Shown: piece after piece, positions 22,040 through 33,438 of the stretch | How positions within the stretch are numbered: position 1 is the first letter of the stretch | How the letters are laid out: every line of letters begins with the position of its first letter | Source of the DNA: Epiperipatus broadwayi | Lineage: Eukaryota > Onychophora > Udeonychophora > Euonychophora > Peripatidae | DNA: 64,000 nucleotides | Assembly: GCA_028023455.1 (NCBI GenBank) | Contig: JAQFVV010000111.1 | Span: 1,617,909 to 1,681,908, forward strand | Direction of reading: 5' to 3' | Position numbers and translations under genes: made by a program | The notes under the pieces: model-generated | Seen by the model: only the letters and a program-made list of their open reading frames with translations | The model's database searches: none | Told to the model about the DNA's origin: nothing

Positions 22040-25000
22040 AATGTGCATTAAATGTTATTCAAAGAATTTATAAATTACACATTTTAGTAATTTTCATGGA
22101 TTTGCAATATTTACACACTGCATAATCGTATACTATTTATAATATCATATATAATACGTAAAATAATGAGATTTCCTCAAAAACACACCTTCAAGTGCCT
22201 AAACAATTTTGTAGTTTGGCTATGCAAATAATAATTAATTATTGTTATGGCAATATTTATGCTTAGTCATCAGGCCTACATTCTATCAAAAAATCTATAT
22301 ATTTGAAAAGTAATTTGGCAGAACTATCAAGCTTATGTAAAAAAAAATTTAAAAGAACAAAAATATTTTAATTTTAATTTGAACCATTTATTGGAAAGAG
22401 TCAAATTTTTTCCTCACTAAATCCTCCATAATATATTTCTATAATGAAACAATATTAAAAAGCTTGATCAACAATGATTAAATGTTTTCTAACATTAATA
22501 ATCTAAAGTAATATATTAGGCTTTGATATGATTTACATCTCTCAATAAAATATTATTTTTTACTGCTTATTATTCATAATTAAATCTAAATGTATATAAA
22601 TTAAACACAATAAAAACATAAGTACATTCAGAAATTGAAAATAAAAATAAGCTAAAAAAAAAATTAATATAAATCAATGTATTCTTTATTTAGTCCTATA
22701 TTTCAACCTTGTAATTACTGTCTTATCAGGACAAATTCCTATAGCACATGTACAAAAATATTTATTTAAAAAAACATTATATGAACAAGATGTTCAAATA
22801 CAAAACAGAAATAAGAACATAAAATTAAAATATATAAAAAAGCATATTAATCCAAAATATAAAAAACTATATTCTATCACCTACAATATTATACTTTTTA
22901 GTTTATAAAATGATTTTATTATTATTATAAAACCTTTAAACATTTTAACTTCTCTAATTTAAATCCATATTACAACTATTATAGTAAATTAACTAAATCC
23001 TATTTAAAACATTTTGCAAATTTCTTCTTCAGGTGACAACATAAAAGAATTCTCTATTAAGAATAAGGAACATTTTATATAGTAAAAAATGTAGAATTAT
23101 AAGTAATAAAATATACTTTTATATGCTTGAATTACTATGCTTTGGGGTTATTATACTTTGTTTTTAAGGTTAATATGATTTCTAATTTGTTAATGTTTTT
23201 TGTTTTTTTTATGTATTTATATATATTGGACATTTGTTATGACAGATTGCCCTGATAATGACCATAATCACATGATCAAAATATAGAACTGAATAAAGAT
23301 TATAATAGCACATATTAAATAATAAGCTTTTTCTTTTTTTTTTAAAAAAAATGTTATGGTGTTTTTATATATTTAATCAAATTACTGTCTCAAATTTAAA
23401 AAGAAAAAAAAATTTGATTGTGGATTAGTGAAATTGATTGAATAATATAATAATAATTTATGTTAAGCATTTACATAATATAATTAAATTTGAATAAAAT
23501 AATAAGATGAAATGCAAAAGCATTTTTAGGAAAAACACAAAAAAAATTTTAAGCATTAATTAAGAATAGTATTAAACACTTTAAACTAACTAAAAATACT
23601 AATTTAAGGATCTTTTCAAATGAATTAAGTCAAAAGAAAAAAAATCTTTTTACAGTAAATGAAGAAGCTTCAGCTGTCAGAAGCCATTTAATGAGGAATA
23701 CATTAGGATTAGCTTTTCCAATTGCACTTTTTTGATTATGATTTTGTTTTTATAAACAAAATAATCATTGAGCAATGACAAATTATACAATATACAAGTA
23801 TCCATAGATTGTAAATAATTATCTTGAAATATGAAAGTATGTTCAATTTTGGCATAGTGAAAATATCAAATGAATGATTACACAGAATAAAATATTTTAT
23901 CTATTTTAATAGTATATGAAATTAAAAAAGAATTGTTTGAAAGAATGAATCTATATTTGTCAAGCATTGGTGGTCAAGAGGTCAACGAAAGGAATGAATA
24001 TATTTCATAAGTAAATTCTTTCACTTTGAGCAATTAGCCAGTCTGTAAAGTTTAATTATACATATACATTTAAATACAATTTTGATGTCACTGTATTTAT
24101 AGAAATAAAAGTCCTAAAAACGTTTACAACATCTTTTCCACAAATTAGAATTTTTCATTAAAAGTTAAATTAAAGGGAAGTAAATTATTGCAATGTGATC
24201 ATTTTTAAAATAAAAAGTGAATTTTGATTTTGTTAATTATAAAGTTTATGGGGTTAAAAAAAAAACATTAAAACAATGACTGAAAATTAATAACATACCT
24301 TTATCATCATTGTTTTTTAAATTAATTTTTCATTCAGTGTATTTGTTCCTCCAAATTCATATTTAGTATTGTACTTAATTCTACATCCTCTCAATTCCAA
24401 CAAAGAGAGACCATAAGCTACAATGATCTGGAATAATATCAGAATTCCTTTATAACAGGCAACTTGAGAATTCTATACAATGGGATTTATGACTTCTAAT
24501 GCTGGGAATTACTTTGACAAGTTGATACAGGACTAAATTAGAAAAGTATCTGATAAAAATGCAGTTCAGATGTTATAGTTATTAGCTTAAATATTAACTG
24601 CTCTATTTGTAAAAAGTGCTCTTTCAAAGCACATTGTTTTGTCTGAACATATGCATTAACTGAATGAAGCTATCATTTTTGAGTGGTATTTTTGGCCTTA
24701 CAAAATAATGATTAAAAAGAAGATAATAAAATAAATGTTTAATTTCTTACAGTCAATGTGTGTTGAAAATAGTAATAAAAAAGTCTTTTGCTTTAGAATA
24801 TATTTACTTAGCTTATAATTTTTTTTTTTTTTAGATTAGCTTAACTATTAATAAATGTCATTAAGGGATCTATAGAGATTCCAACTGAGCGATAGATTCA
24901 CTAATGATTTTATTAAATACTTCAATTCTACCACTATAGCTATATGTCTGATAATTATTAACTATATAGTTTATAATTTGTTTATACACATCTACAAATG

Positions 25001-25485
25001 GCTATTCCATTTATCAAATAGATAAGCACAATGACCACAAGTTATCATGAATCTGTTGACTAAACTTCTGTAACCTCTAGAAGATGAAATATTGCTCTTT
25101 TATGTTGAATTAGGTAAAAAAAATGTTTGAAATCTCAGAAAAAGAGTATTTTTATGCCATAATTTTGCAATTATGAAGTCTTGGTTAATCGTCCAGAAAA
25201 CAGTTATTAATCTGAAAATGTCTTGGGTGGCAAAACTATATCGAATTATTGGAATATCTGATTCACTTAACAGCTATATTATATATATTTTCTGTAAGAT
25301 AACTAAACCATAGTTCAAAACAAAATTGTTTACATATACAAATCTTAGTATATATAAAATTGTACACTTTTTGAATTGGAAAAAAAAAAGCAGAATTCAT
25401 AGAAATAAATAAATGCATGAAAAAAGCTCTATTTATATCTAAGATATTATGCATGGAAAAAAATGTGGAATGAATTTGAAGTAAT
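22040..25485. other. AT-rich non-coding DNA
   Basis: About 3.4 kb with no supportable gene. Low-complexity AT sequence with poly-A/poly-T runs. A short conserved-looking stretch near 23245-23290 (CTGATAATGACCATAATCAC) could be an old LINE 3' end but cannot be assigned. Confidence 0.55.
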
Positions 25486-25490
25486 CATGA

Positions 25491-27960
25491 CATCATCATC
25501 ATCATCAACCATTATCAGTCCACTGCAGGATGAAGGTCTCTCCAAGTTCAATCCATTTTTTCCTATCTTTAGCTTCTCTTCTCCACATCACTCCTGCACA
25601 CTTTCTTATTTCATCCACCCATCTCACATGTTGTCTCTTTCTGGGTCTTTTACAATCTCTTGGAATCCAGTTTAAAATTTCAATTGTCCATCTGTTATCA
25701 TCTCTTCTAACAATATGTCCAGCCCAACTCCACTTCAGTCTTTTAATTTTTTCAATGAGGTCAGTAACACCTGTTTGTTCTCTTACCCATACATTGCATT
25801 TTCGATCCCTTCTTGTTATTCCCAACATGCATCTCTCCATACTTCTTTGAGTGGTCTGAAGTCTCTGTATTGCTCTTCTATTAAGTGTCCAAGTCTCAGA
25901 TCCATAAGTAAGAACTGGCAAAACACATTTATTAAAAACCTTCCTTTTCAAACACATAGGCATATTTCCTTTTAGTATCAAGTTATTTCTACCAAAAGCA
26001 CTCCAACCAAGTTTAATTCTATGATTAATTTCATCCATTATATTTCCATCTGTATTAATAATCTGACCAAGGTATTTGTAACTGTTAACTTCTTCTAACT
26101 CATCATAATCAATCTTTATTTTCATATTTTGAGAAAATCTATTAAACATTACTTTAGTCTTTTTAACATTTATCTTTAGTCCTACTTTCCTACTTTCATC
26201 TGATAACTCCTGCAACATTTCCTGTAGCTCTAAAGCATTATTTGCAAAAACAACTACATCATCTGCAAAATCTAAATGACTTAAATAATCTCCATTTACT
26301 TTCACTCCTTTAGCTTCCCATTTTAATCCACAAAATACTTCTTGCAGCACTGCTGTAAAAAGTTTTGGAGATATGGAGTCACCCTGTCTTACACCCTTTT
26401 CAATGTTGATTTTCCTACTGTCATTATGTAATCTAATTGTTGCTGTTGCATTTTTATAAATATTCTTCAAAATATGACAATATCCTGGATCTACACCTTG
26501 ATGATCCAATGCTTTAATCACTGAAGAAATGTTTATAGAATCAAATGCCTTTTCATAGTCTACAAATCCTAAGCATAATGGCAACTCATATTCATTTGTC
26601 CTTTCTATAATTTCTCTCAATACCTGGATATGATCTACTGTACTAAAACCACTTTTAAATCCAGCTTGTTCTCTTGGTTGGTGGAAATCCAGTGTTTTCT
26701 GTAGACGAGTTGTAATTATCTTAGTAAAAATTTTGTATAAAACTGATAAAAGACTGATAGGTCTGTAATTTCTAATATCTTCTTTATCACCTTTTTTAAA
26801 TATTAATATTAATACTGCATTCTTCCAATCATCTGGTATATCTTTATCATTTAGACATTTGGTATATAACTTTGCTAAAAAAATTTCTATTTCTTCACCT
26901 GTTTCTTTTAATATATCAATTACAATTCCATCATTACCTGGAGCCTTCCCTTCCTTCATAAATTTAATTGCATGTCTCACTTCCTCATTCAAAATTCTGG
27001 GCAATTCAGAAGATATAATATTTATAGGAGGCACTTGTTCTTTATTACTATATAATTCTTGATAGAAGTTTTCTACACATTTTATGATGTCATCTCTCTT
27101 TTTAGTAATAATGCCATCTTTTTTTCTTATTGCAGATATAAATTTCCTACCAATACCAAAATGTTGTTTTACACTCTTTAGACTTTTATTCTCTTCTACA
27201 GCTTTCCTTGCTAGTTCACAATTATACTTTCTTATATCATTTTCAACTCTTTTCCGCACCATTTTACAAAATTCGAGATATTCAATCCTTTTTAATGCAC
27301 CATTGTTGTATATCCTCATATTCCTTCTTTTCTTCATAAATTCTCTAGTCTCAGTAGAAATTTTATTGGTCAATTGCTGCTTTTTTCTACCAGCTATCTT
27401 TGTTGCAGTTTTTAAAAGTGTATCGCTTATTTTCCTATTAATATCATTCAAATCTGAATCATGTTCAAAATCTACTAATACTTGAAACTGATTTGTAAGT
27501 TCTAATTTAAATTCATTAGAATGTTTCTGAAGATTAGGAATATCAACTGTAAATATTGTTTTTCTTAATAATTTTTGTCTCTCTAGTTTTGCATTAACAT
27601 GTATCTTACATCTTACTAATCGGTGATCACTTCCTGTGTTAAATTTATTGAGAACATTACAATCTTGAAATATGTATTTTCGGTTAGTCAGAATATAATC
27701 CAATTCTGCCGTACCTTCATTTGGATGCTTCCATGTCCATTTCCTTTTAACATTTTTCTCAAAAAAAGAATTCATAATATAAAGTTTTTCTTTTTCTGCA
27801 AACTCCACAAGTCTATGCCCTATCTCATTTCTATTACCATAACCAAAATTACCTACAGCAATTTCATCTTTCATTTGTTTACCAATTCTAGCATTAAAAT
27901 CTCCCACAACAATTTAAAAATGTTGTTTACTCTGATCAAAAGCCTTTTGTACATCCATAT
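25491..27960 (-). mobile_element. RTE-type LINE, copy 1, 5'-truncated
   Basis: A non-LTR retrotransposon on the minus strand: endonuclease (from the GDFNARI motif onward), reverse transcriptase and C-terminal domain, ending in a (TGA)n microsatellite (the plus strand shows CATCATCATCATCATCA at 25491-25507), the usual 3' tail of RTE elements. The 5' end is missing: homology stops at about 27960, inside the endonuclease, exactly where palindromic element D begins. It is the same subfamily as the plus-strand copy at 55.5 kb; over a stretch of about 280 bases aligned by eye they differ at about 6% of positions. Confidence 0.93.
25505..27907 (-). CDS. RTE LINE endonuclease-reverse transcriptase (partial)
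   Basis: An 800-codon ORF, unbroken. Residues 1-95 are the C-terminal half of an apurinic/apyrimidinic-type endonuclease: MGDFNARIGKQ at the start, RKWTWKHPN and ELDYILTNRKY around 55-78, and the GSDHRLVRC motif around 91-99 with the catalytic His. Residues about 300-610 are the reverse transcriptase: KAPGNDGI, NYRPISLLSVLYK, QAGFKSGFST, FVDYEKAFDS, GVRQGDSISP and the FADD catalytic box followed by VVVFANN. A C-terminal part carries YGSETWTLNRR, WAGHIVRRDDNRW and ends LQWTDNG just before the TGA tail. In an active element this protein nicks DNA and copies its RNA at the target. The reading frame continues upstream of the ATG with matching sequence (VQKAFDQSKQHF, then a stop), so the ATG is internal and not the true start. 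RT motifs look intact; the truncated endonuclease should be inactive. Confidence 0.93.
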   Translation of the reverse strand: MGDFNARIGKQMKDEIAVGNFGYGNRNEIGHRLVEFAEKEKLYIMNSFFEKNVKRKWTWKHPNEGTAELDYILTNRKYIFQDCNVLNKFNTGSDHRLVRCKIHVNAKLERQKLLRKTIFTVDIPNLQKHSNEFKLELTNQFQVLVDFEHDSDLNDINRKISDTLLKTATKIAGRKKQQLTNKISTETREFMKKRRNMRIYNNGALKRIEYLEFCKMVRKRVENDIRKYNCELARKAVEENKSLKSVKQHFGIGRKFISAIRKKDGIITKKRDDIIKCVENFYQELYSNKEQVPPINIISSELPRILNEEVRHAIKFMKEGKAPGNDGIVIDILKETGEEIEIFLAKLYTKCLNDKDIPDDWKNAVLILIFKKGDKEDIRNYRPISLLSVLYKIFTKIITTRLQKTLDFHQPREQAGFKSGFSTVDHIQVLREIIERTNEYELPLCLGFVDYEKAFDSINISSVIKALDHQGVDPGYCHILKNIYKNATATIRLHNDSRKINIEKGVRQGDSISPKLFTAVLQEVFCGLKWEAKGVKVNGDYLSHLDFADDVVVFANNALELQEMLQELSDESRKVGLKINVKKTKVMFNRFSQNMKIKIDYDELEEVNSYKYLGQIINTDGNIMDEINHRIKLGWSAFGRNNLILKGNMPMCLKRKVFNKCVLPVLTYGSETWTLNRRAIQRLQTTQRSMERCMLGITRRDRKCNVWVREQTGVTDLIEKIKRLKWSWAGHIVRRDDNRWTIEILNWIPRDCKRPRKRQHVRWVDEIRKCAGVMWRREAKDRKKWIELGETFILQWTDNG

Positions 27961-28525
27961 ATTAATATTTATATTACTAATTTTTATTAGTCATTCATAA
28001 GACTAGAGATTATCCAATAAAGAATAATATTTCTGTAGTGTTTCACTATACCACTCTCACGCAAGATAGGGACTGGTTACTATTTGCTTTTAACACCTTG
28101 TGGAAAAATGTAATTATAAACATATGACCAGACATGTAAAAAAGACCTATGATCCCCAAGAGGTACATTTCTTGCTGAACCAGCACTCATCAATTGGTCC
28201 AGACCATATTCTCTTACATGTATCTTTATCATTGTTCAGTATAGATATCGATAGCAAATTATTACAGTTTAATTGATGTGTCAAATATATTGCCCTCATA
28301 ATTGGTTCAGCATGAAATGTGCATCTTAAAATCATAGGTCTTTTTCACATGTCTTTGCCATATGTTTATCATTACATCCTTCCACAAGGTGTTAAAAGCA
28401 GATAGAAATCGGTCCCTACTTTGTGTGAGAGTAATGTAGTGAAATTTACATTACAGAAATATTATTCATGTTATTATTTAGTTCAATAAATGATTAGTAA
28501 TAATCATTAATATATTTACCTATGG
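27955..28525. mobile_element. Foldback (long-TIR) element, family D
   Basis: A palindromic element. Left arm (about 27955-28200) and right arm (about 28295-28525) are inverted copies: left includes AATAATATTTCTGTAGTGTT, GATAGGGACTGGTTACTAT, GCTTTTAACACCTTGTGGAA and AAAAAGACCTATGAT; the right arm, reverse-complemented, gives AATAATATTTCTGTAATG, GTAGGGACCGATTTCTAT, GCTTTTAACACCTTGTGGAA and AAAAAGACCTATGAT. The central part shares CTGAACCAGCACTCATCA and ATTGGTCCAGA with family B. No coding capacity; the short frame at 28147-28335 is incidental. Confidence 0.85.
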
Positions 28526-28539
28526 AGGTTAAATATATA

Positions 28540-30490
28540 TATACATTGCACATACATCAAGATATGTTCAAAAAAAAAAAAAACGGAGATAAGTTGGTAA
28601 TAAATTATGATGACCAAACAACAAATCACTAAGAATGCTAATAAAATAATATTATTTGACATAGCAATCCTAACAACTCAATATTTATGATTATATCATA
28701 AAATTTAATGATGTCTTTACATCATTAAGATCAAACTAAAAGAAATTTAACTTATTTGATTTAATATTGTGATAATAGCAGCTTAGCATCAACTATGATT
28801 AATCGTTTATGGAGAGATATGTTTGCAAAGTGAATTCTAATCTCAGTCAAGTAAAACTTGAATTTTGCAGGTTTAGAAAATTACTTTCATGCAGATGCCT
28901 ATAAAAAGTAATATAAAAACATCTGAATTCTCACTGCCCTGCAAATAGCAAGTCTAGTGCAAAATAAGATGTGAAATACAATGGTATTTAAACAATTAAT
29001 TTACAAATGCAATCCAAAAACTAGAAACTGCTCACTGAAGCAAAGAATATTGAATGTTAAGAATGAAAAAGATTAAAAGCAAAACAAATATCTGAAAATA
29101 AAATAAAAAGAAAGAATATGATTTAATAATAATAAAAAGATATTGATAACCTTATTAGTAAAATGAATTTTACATATTGCAAAAATATTTGAGATGATAG
29201 AAAATTTAACAATGATTAGCATCTGAAAATATTTACAAGTTGAACCAACAGTTTTGACATAAAAGATAAATTTCAAAGTTTACTACATATGTCAAAAAAA
29301 AAAAAATTGCAGAGTTAGAGAAATTTTTGAGTGCAGTAATATAGAAGCATTGAGATATATTTAATGCAAACAATACAAACTTTTCAATAACCAATGTTAT
29401 GTACATATAAAATATTACTACTCTTTATCATAGGATTTGTATTATGAATTCTTTAACAAAAAATTTAGCAAAAGTAATGAAATGTATGAGATTTTGATAG
29501 TATTAAAAAAGAATAAATCTATTCAAGAAATATTGCATGTAGATAATAATATATCTGCAGAAACAAGTACTGAAAAACTGCAAAGATAAATTAGATCGGT
29601 TTAATATTTCTTGAAATAGGAAGGATATATGAAAATGTATAAAATGGATATTATGGAAGGTGATATTATCAATGTAAAAACATAATAATCAAGATTTACT
29701 TACGAGGCTGAAAATATGTTGCCATCTAAATATAATTTATATTGATAAAAGTTTATGGATGTGGTGCAATGTGGTGAATTAAAATTATAAATTTAATTAA
29801 TTGTCAGAAGAATATCAGAAAAGAAAAAATAATAAATATTTAAAAAATGATTCTGATAAATTGTTTAGTGGAAAGAAAACAAAAAAATGTGAAAATTTTT
29901 TGTTATATTGCATCATTTTTAAAAAGTTATGGAAATTCAAAAGTGAGTGATAATTGAAAGATAATCAATATAATTTCATTTTTAGAGCAAAAATATTACA
30001 AATAACAATAATGAAAAATTTTATATAGAAATCAGGTATGAGCATGATGATAGTTGAAATAAACACTTTGCAAGATCACCAGAATATTAATATATATATA
30101 TGAAAAATGATTGAACTAGAAGCATTATGATGAATATATCTGAGAAAGGAGATTTTGGATAATATAAAATATTAGAGTAGAAGACTATCAAATTTTATTC
30201 AGGAATGAGATAATAAAAAAGTGCTATGTCTTTAAGAAATTTGACAGAATAATACTTAATAATTAAATAAAATTTATATCAAAAGCAGGAGATAAGATTA
30301 GAAGGAGGAAAAGGCCAGAATTAAACAATGAGCAACATAGTGATTTTTTTTTTTTTTTGCACTATTAAAAAAAACTTCAATATTGAAGAAATCTTTTCAT
30401 GGCATAAGATAATAATATAGTCACCATTTAATAAAAAAACATTTTCAGCATTAATAATATAATTTATACATTTACAAAAATTACTTACAC
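28540..30490. other. AT-rich non-coding DNA
   Basis: No supportable gene. The plus strand of 29440-30330 is purine-rich (A and G) and might hide a very decayed LINE, but I found no motif to support it. Confidence 0.5.
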
Positions 30491-30496
30491 TGGCTT

Positions 30497-31056
30497 AATT
30501 GATATGAGCGCTAGGAACGCTTTGTAAGAAAAGTTTAAGAATAAAAGTTTTATTATAATATGCTGAGCAGCTTTGATATCTTAATCCTGATATCATACTC
30601 ACAGTAATGATTAGTGATGAGAGGGTTGTGAATAAAATATATAATGTAAATTTTATGTAAATGTATACAAATAAATTAAACAACCCATTCTTTTTAGAGA
30701 GAGAAAAACAAGATTCCTTTTTATTTATCAAGTTAGCATTTTTAGCAATATATCAAGCTTCCTTTATCTTGCATTTATAATCATTTCTTTCTACACACAC
30801 AACTCTAGGCTCAAATGTGTCACCAACAATGCTAACTAGATATATAAAAAGGAATCCAGTTTCACACTCTCTAATAAGTAGGCCATTTAACTTATTTCTA
30901 AAATTTACATTATATCTTTTACCCACAACCCTCTCATCTACTAGTCATTGCTATGAGTATGGTATCTGGATTAAGATATCAAAAGCCGCTCAACATATAA
31001 TAAAACTTTTACTCTTAAGCTTTTCTTAACAGAATTCCTAGTGCTTATATCAATTA
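30497..31056. mobile_element. Foldback element, family E
   Basis: Two inverted arms of about 240 bases meet near 30765. Left: TTGATATGAGCGCTAGGAAC, AGAAAAGTTTAAGAATAAAA, TTGATATCTTAATCCTGATA, GATGAGAGGGTTGTG. Right, as written on the plus strand: CACAACCCTCTCATC, TATCTGGATTAAGATATCAA, TTTTACTCTTAAGCTTTTCT, TTCCTAGTGCTTATATCAA. The match is about 80% by eye. The two short frames here (30495-30731 minus and 30817-31029 plus) are mirror images of each other produced by the palindrome, not genes. Confidence 0.85.
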
Positions 31057-31189
31057 CAATCATATGTACACCAACACAATATAGAATTATACTGATTTAA
31101 TACCTCTCACACATAATCATAAACAATTTTTTATACAATGGTGGACAGTTAAAAAATATTACTGCTTCAATACAGTGCTCATTAGAAGA

Positions 31190-31530
31190 GAATTCCTCAA
31201 TCATCTAACTAATCTTCACTAATAATTTTTTCTTCCCTCTCCTATGCCATCTACCCTAAGCTTCAGTAACTAATAGATGCCAGATGATAACACTTAATTC
31301 CCTAACTAGTGTTGTCCTATCTTCAAATTTATATGGCTTTCATCAGTTAAGAGATTTGCATCTTGGAACATTGCACTTGGATCTTTAGGATGTGATGCAC
31401 TCTCCATTCTGTCATCATTTATCTCTTTTTATTAACTATCAAGCTATCACACACAGACATACCCTCAAAATGTTTTGATCTAAGTCAATTTATTTGTATA
31501 GTCATATAGATCTGGAAAAAAAAATGCTGC
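31190..31530 (+). repeat. Diverged copy of repeat family A
   Basis: Aligns with 52960-53160 through GGCTTTCATCAGTTA (against GGCCTCCATCAATGA), GCACTTGGATCTTTAGGAT (against GCATCTAGATCTTAGGAT), TTTATCTCTTTTTATTAACT and TTTGTATAGTCATATAGATC (against CTTATATAGTCATATGGGTC). It is more diverged than the copies at 52.9 and 62.0 kb. Confidence 0.65.
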
Positions 31531-31539
31531 TGAAACAGC

Positions 31540-33430
31540 AATGAGTAAGCAGAGGTCATGTAATAAGAATCTAGTCTTCAAGAAATCACTTAGCATGCAT
31601 GCATCTATAAATATAAAAAAAAACTTTTTCACTTCATCTGTCTTGCTTCTAATTAAAATATTGCTCAATTGTAATTATCAATAGATATTATGAAGATACT
31701 AATATCAATAAAATAAAAGGTCATTTTACAGTGAAAGATGTTTCAGAACTTCTCAAATGTTTGAGGAAAGCTAAAAAAGATGAATAGGAATTAGTGGTGT
31801 TTTTATTATTGTTCTTTCTTCTTACTTAATCCTTCTTTAAAAAAAAAAAATGATTTTTTGATTAGTGATTAAATGGTAGGTTATGAACCAGCTGCTTGGA
31901 AAAAAACCTAGCACTTAATTTGATTTCAGTTATACGTAAGCATTATACCACATGCCTATTTTTATTTTTAAAAAGAGAATAATTAAATGCTTTATAACAT
32001 AAAGCACTCATCACTTATAATTTTTTCCTCCATAAAAAGTGAGACTGAAATTAATTTATAGACTTATATACATTACAATCTTATTGTTTTCATTAATTAA
32101 TTTCACCTATATTAATATCCAAACATAGATTAACTAATCAGATAATTAAGATTACATTTGCATTCACCTCAGTTGTTCATATTTCTTTTGTGTATGAAAA
32201 TATATATATATTTTTTCCATACATAAACAGACAAGTATGAATAATACAATAATTATTTCTTAATTTTAAAAAATATATATTTAAAGTTCAGGATTAAATC
32301 ACTTTTGTTGTGGGCTTATAGCAGTGTAAAAAAAAAAAAAAGATATTTCATGACAGTACATAATTCTGTAAAAAATATTTCTTCCCTAAAGCATTAAGAA
32401 TGCTAATATCAGAAGTTAAAAGCTCACAAATATAATTAGAAACTATATTTTATTCTCTTATTATTGGTTTTTATATTTATTAAATAGAAAATCATAACTA
32501 TATAACTTCAATTAAGTGTTAAAGTAGTACTAGTGCATACAACACTGGATAACGATGAAAATTTAAACCATTCATAACAATTATCTATAAGATATGAGCA
32601 TATCAGCAGACCATTATTGGAAATTATATAGTCTGTTTCCTTGATGATTTGATTTCATAGATAACCATTATATAAATGTGAGTCTGCAGATACTTGAGGA
32701 AGAGCAATATTCATCAAAGTTCAAGATTTTCCAAAAAAATCAAATCAAACATCACAACTCTATTTACATTTAACATCTGCATTGGGAATAATAATTCAAG
32801 TTCTCAAGTCTATAACAGATGGATCTGGAATAGAATAAGATTTACTCCTCTTAATTAATGCAGTGTTTGTTAATTATATAAAGAGAAACATGAATCAATT
32901 TTTATCAGAAAATGTTATCTAGGTAGTTGAAAAATGGGTTATATCCACATTTATGTACAGCAATAATGCAATTATTTTTCAATAGAATATTATTACTTTA
33001 CATTTCTGCAATTAACTACATTGTGACTTGAACTCAGAATCTTTTACAATAGCCCTCTCTTCACTAAATATAATAAACAGCAATTTCTCTCTATGAAGTT
33101 ACATCTATGATATTACGTTTGTTTCATTTACATCACGCACACTCTGGCTCATTTGATAATGAACATGGTTACTGACATAACTGATAGAACATATTCTAAG
33201 AAATATAGAAAGAATTGTACTACTACATTAATGTTTTTGCTAAATGTCATAAAGAAGTTACAGTGGATCTGCAATACTTGCTACATTTTGTGCCATTCTC
33301 ATTTTGATAGTACATCGCATATAATAGCTAGTTTTATTGATAAACATTGATCACAATAGAATATATATTGTTTACTGAACTACAAATACACTTTTCAACA
33401 CACACTTTTTTATATGTATCATAAGCATAT
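31540..33430. other. AT-rich non-coding DNA
   Basis: No gene or clear repeat; poly-A runs near 31840 and 32327 and an AT microsatellite near 33425. Confidence 0.55.
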
Positions 33431-33438
33431 ATATATAT

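Noticed and set aside
25463-28000. Plus-strand ORFs across the RTE copy (up to 133 codons)
   Set aside because: Antisense to the 800-codon RTE frame; similar antisense ORFs appear opposite the second RTE copy, as expected from shared sequence.
28147-28335. 62-codon minus ORF
   Set aside because: Lies entirely inside the palindromic element D.
29440-30330. Purine-rich plus strand that might be a decayed LINE
   Set aside because: No catalytic or family motif could be read in any frame; left as non-coding.
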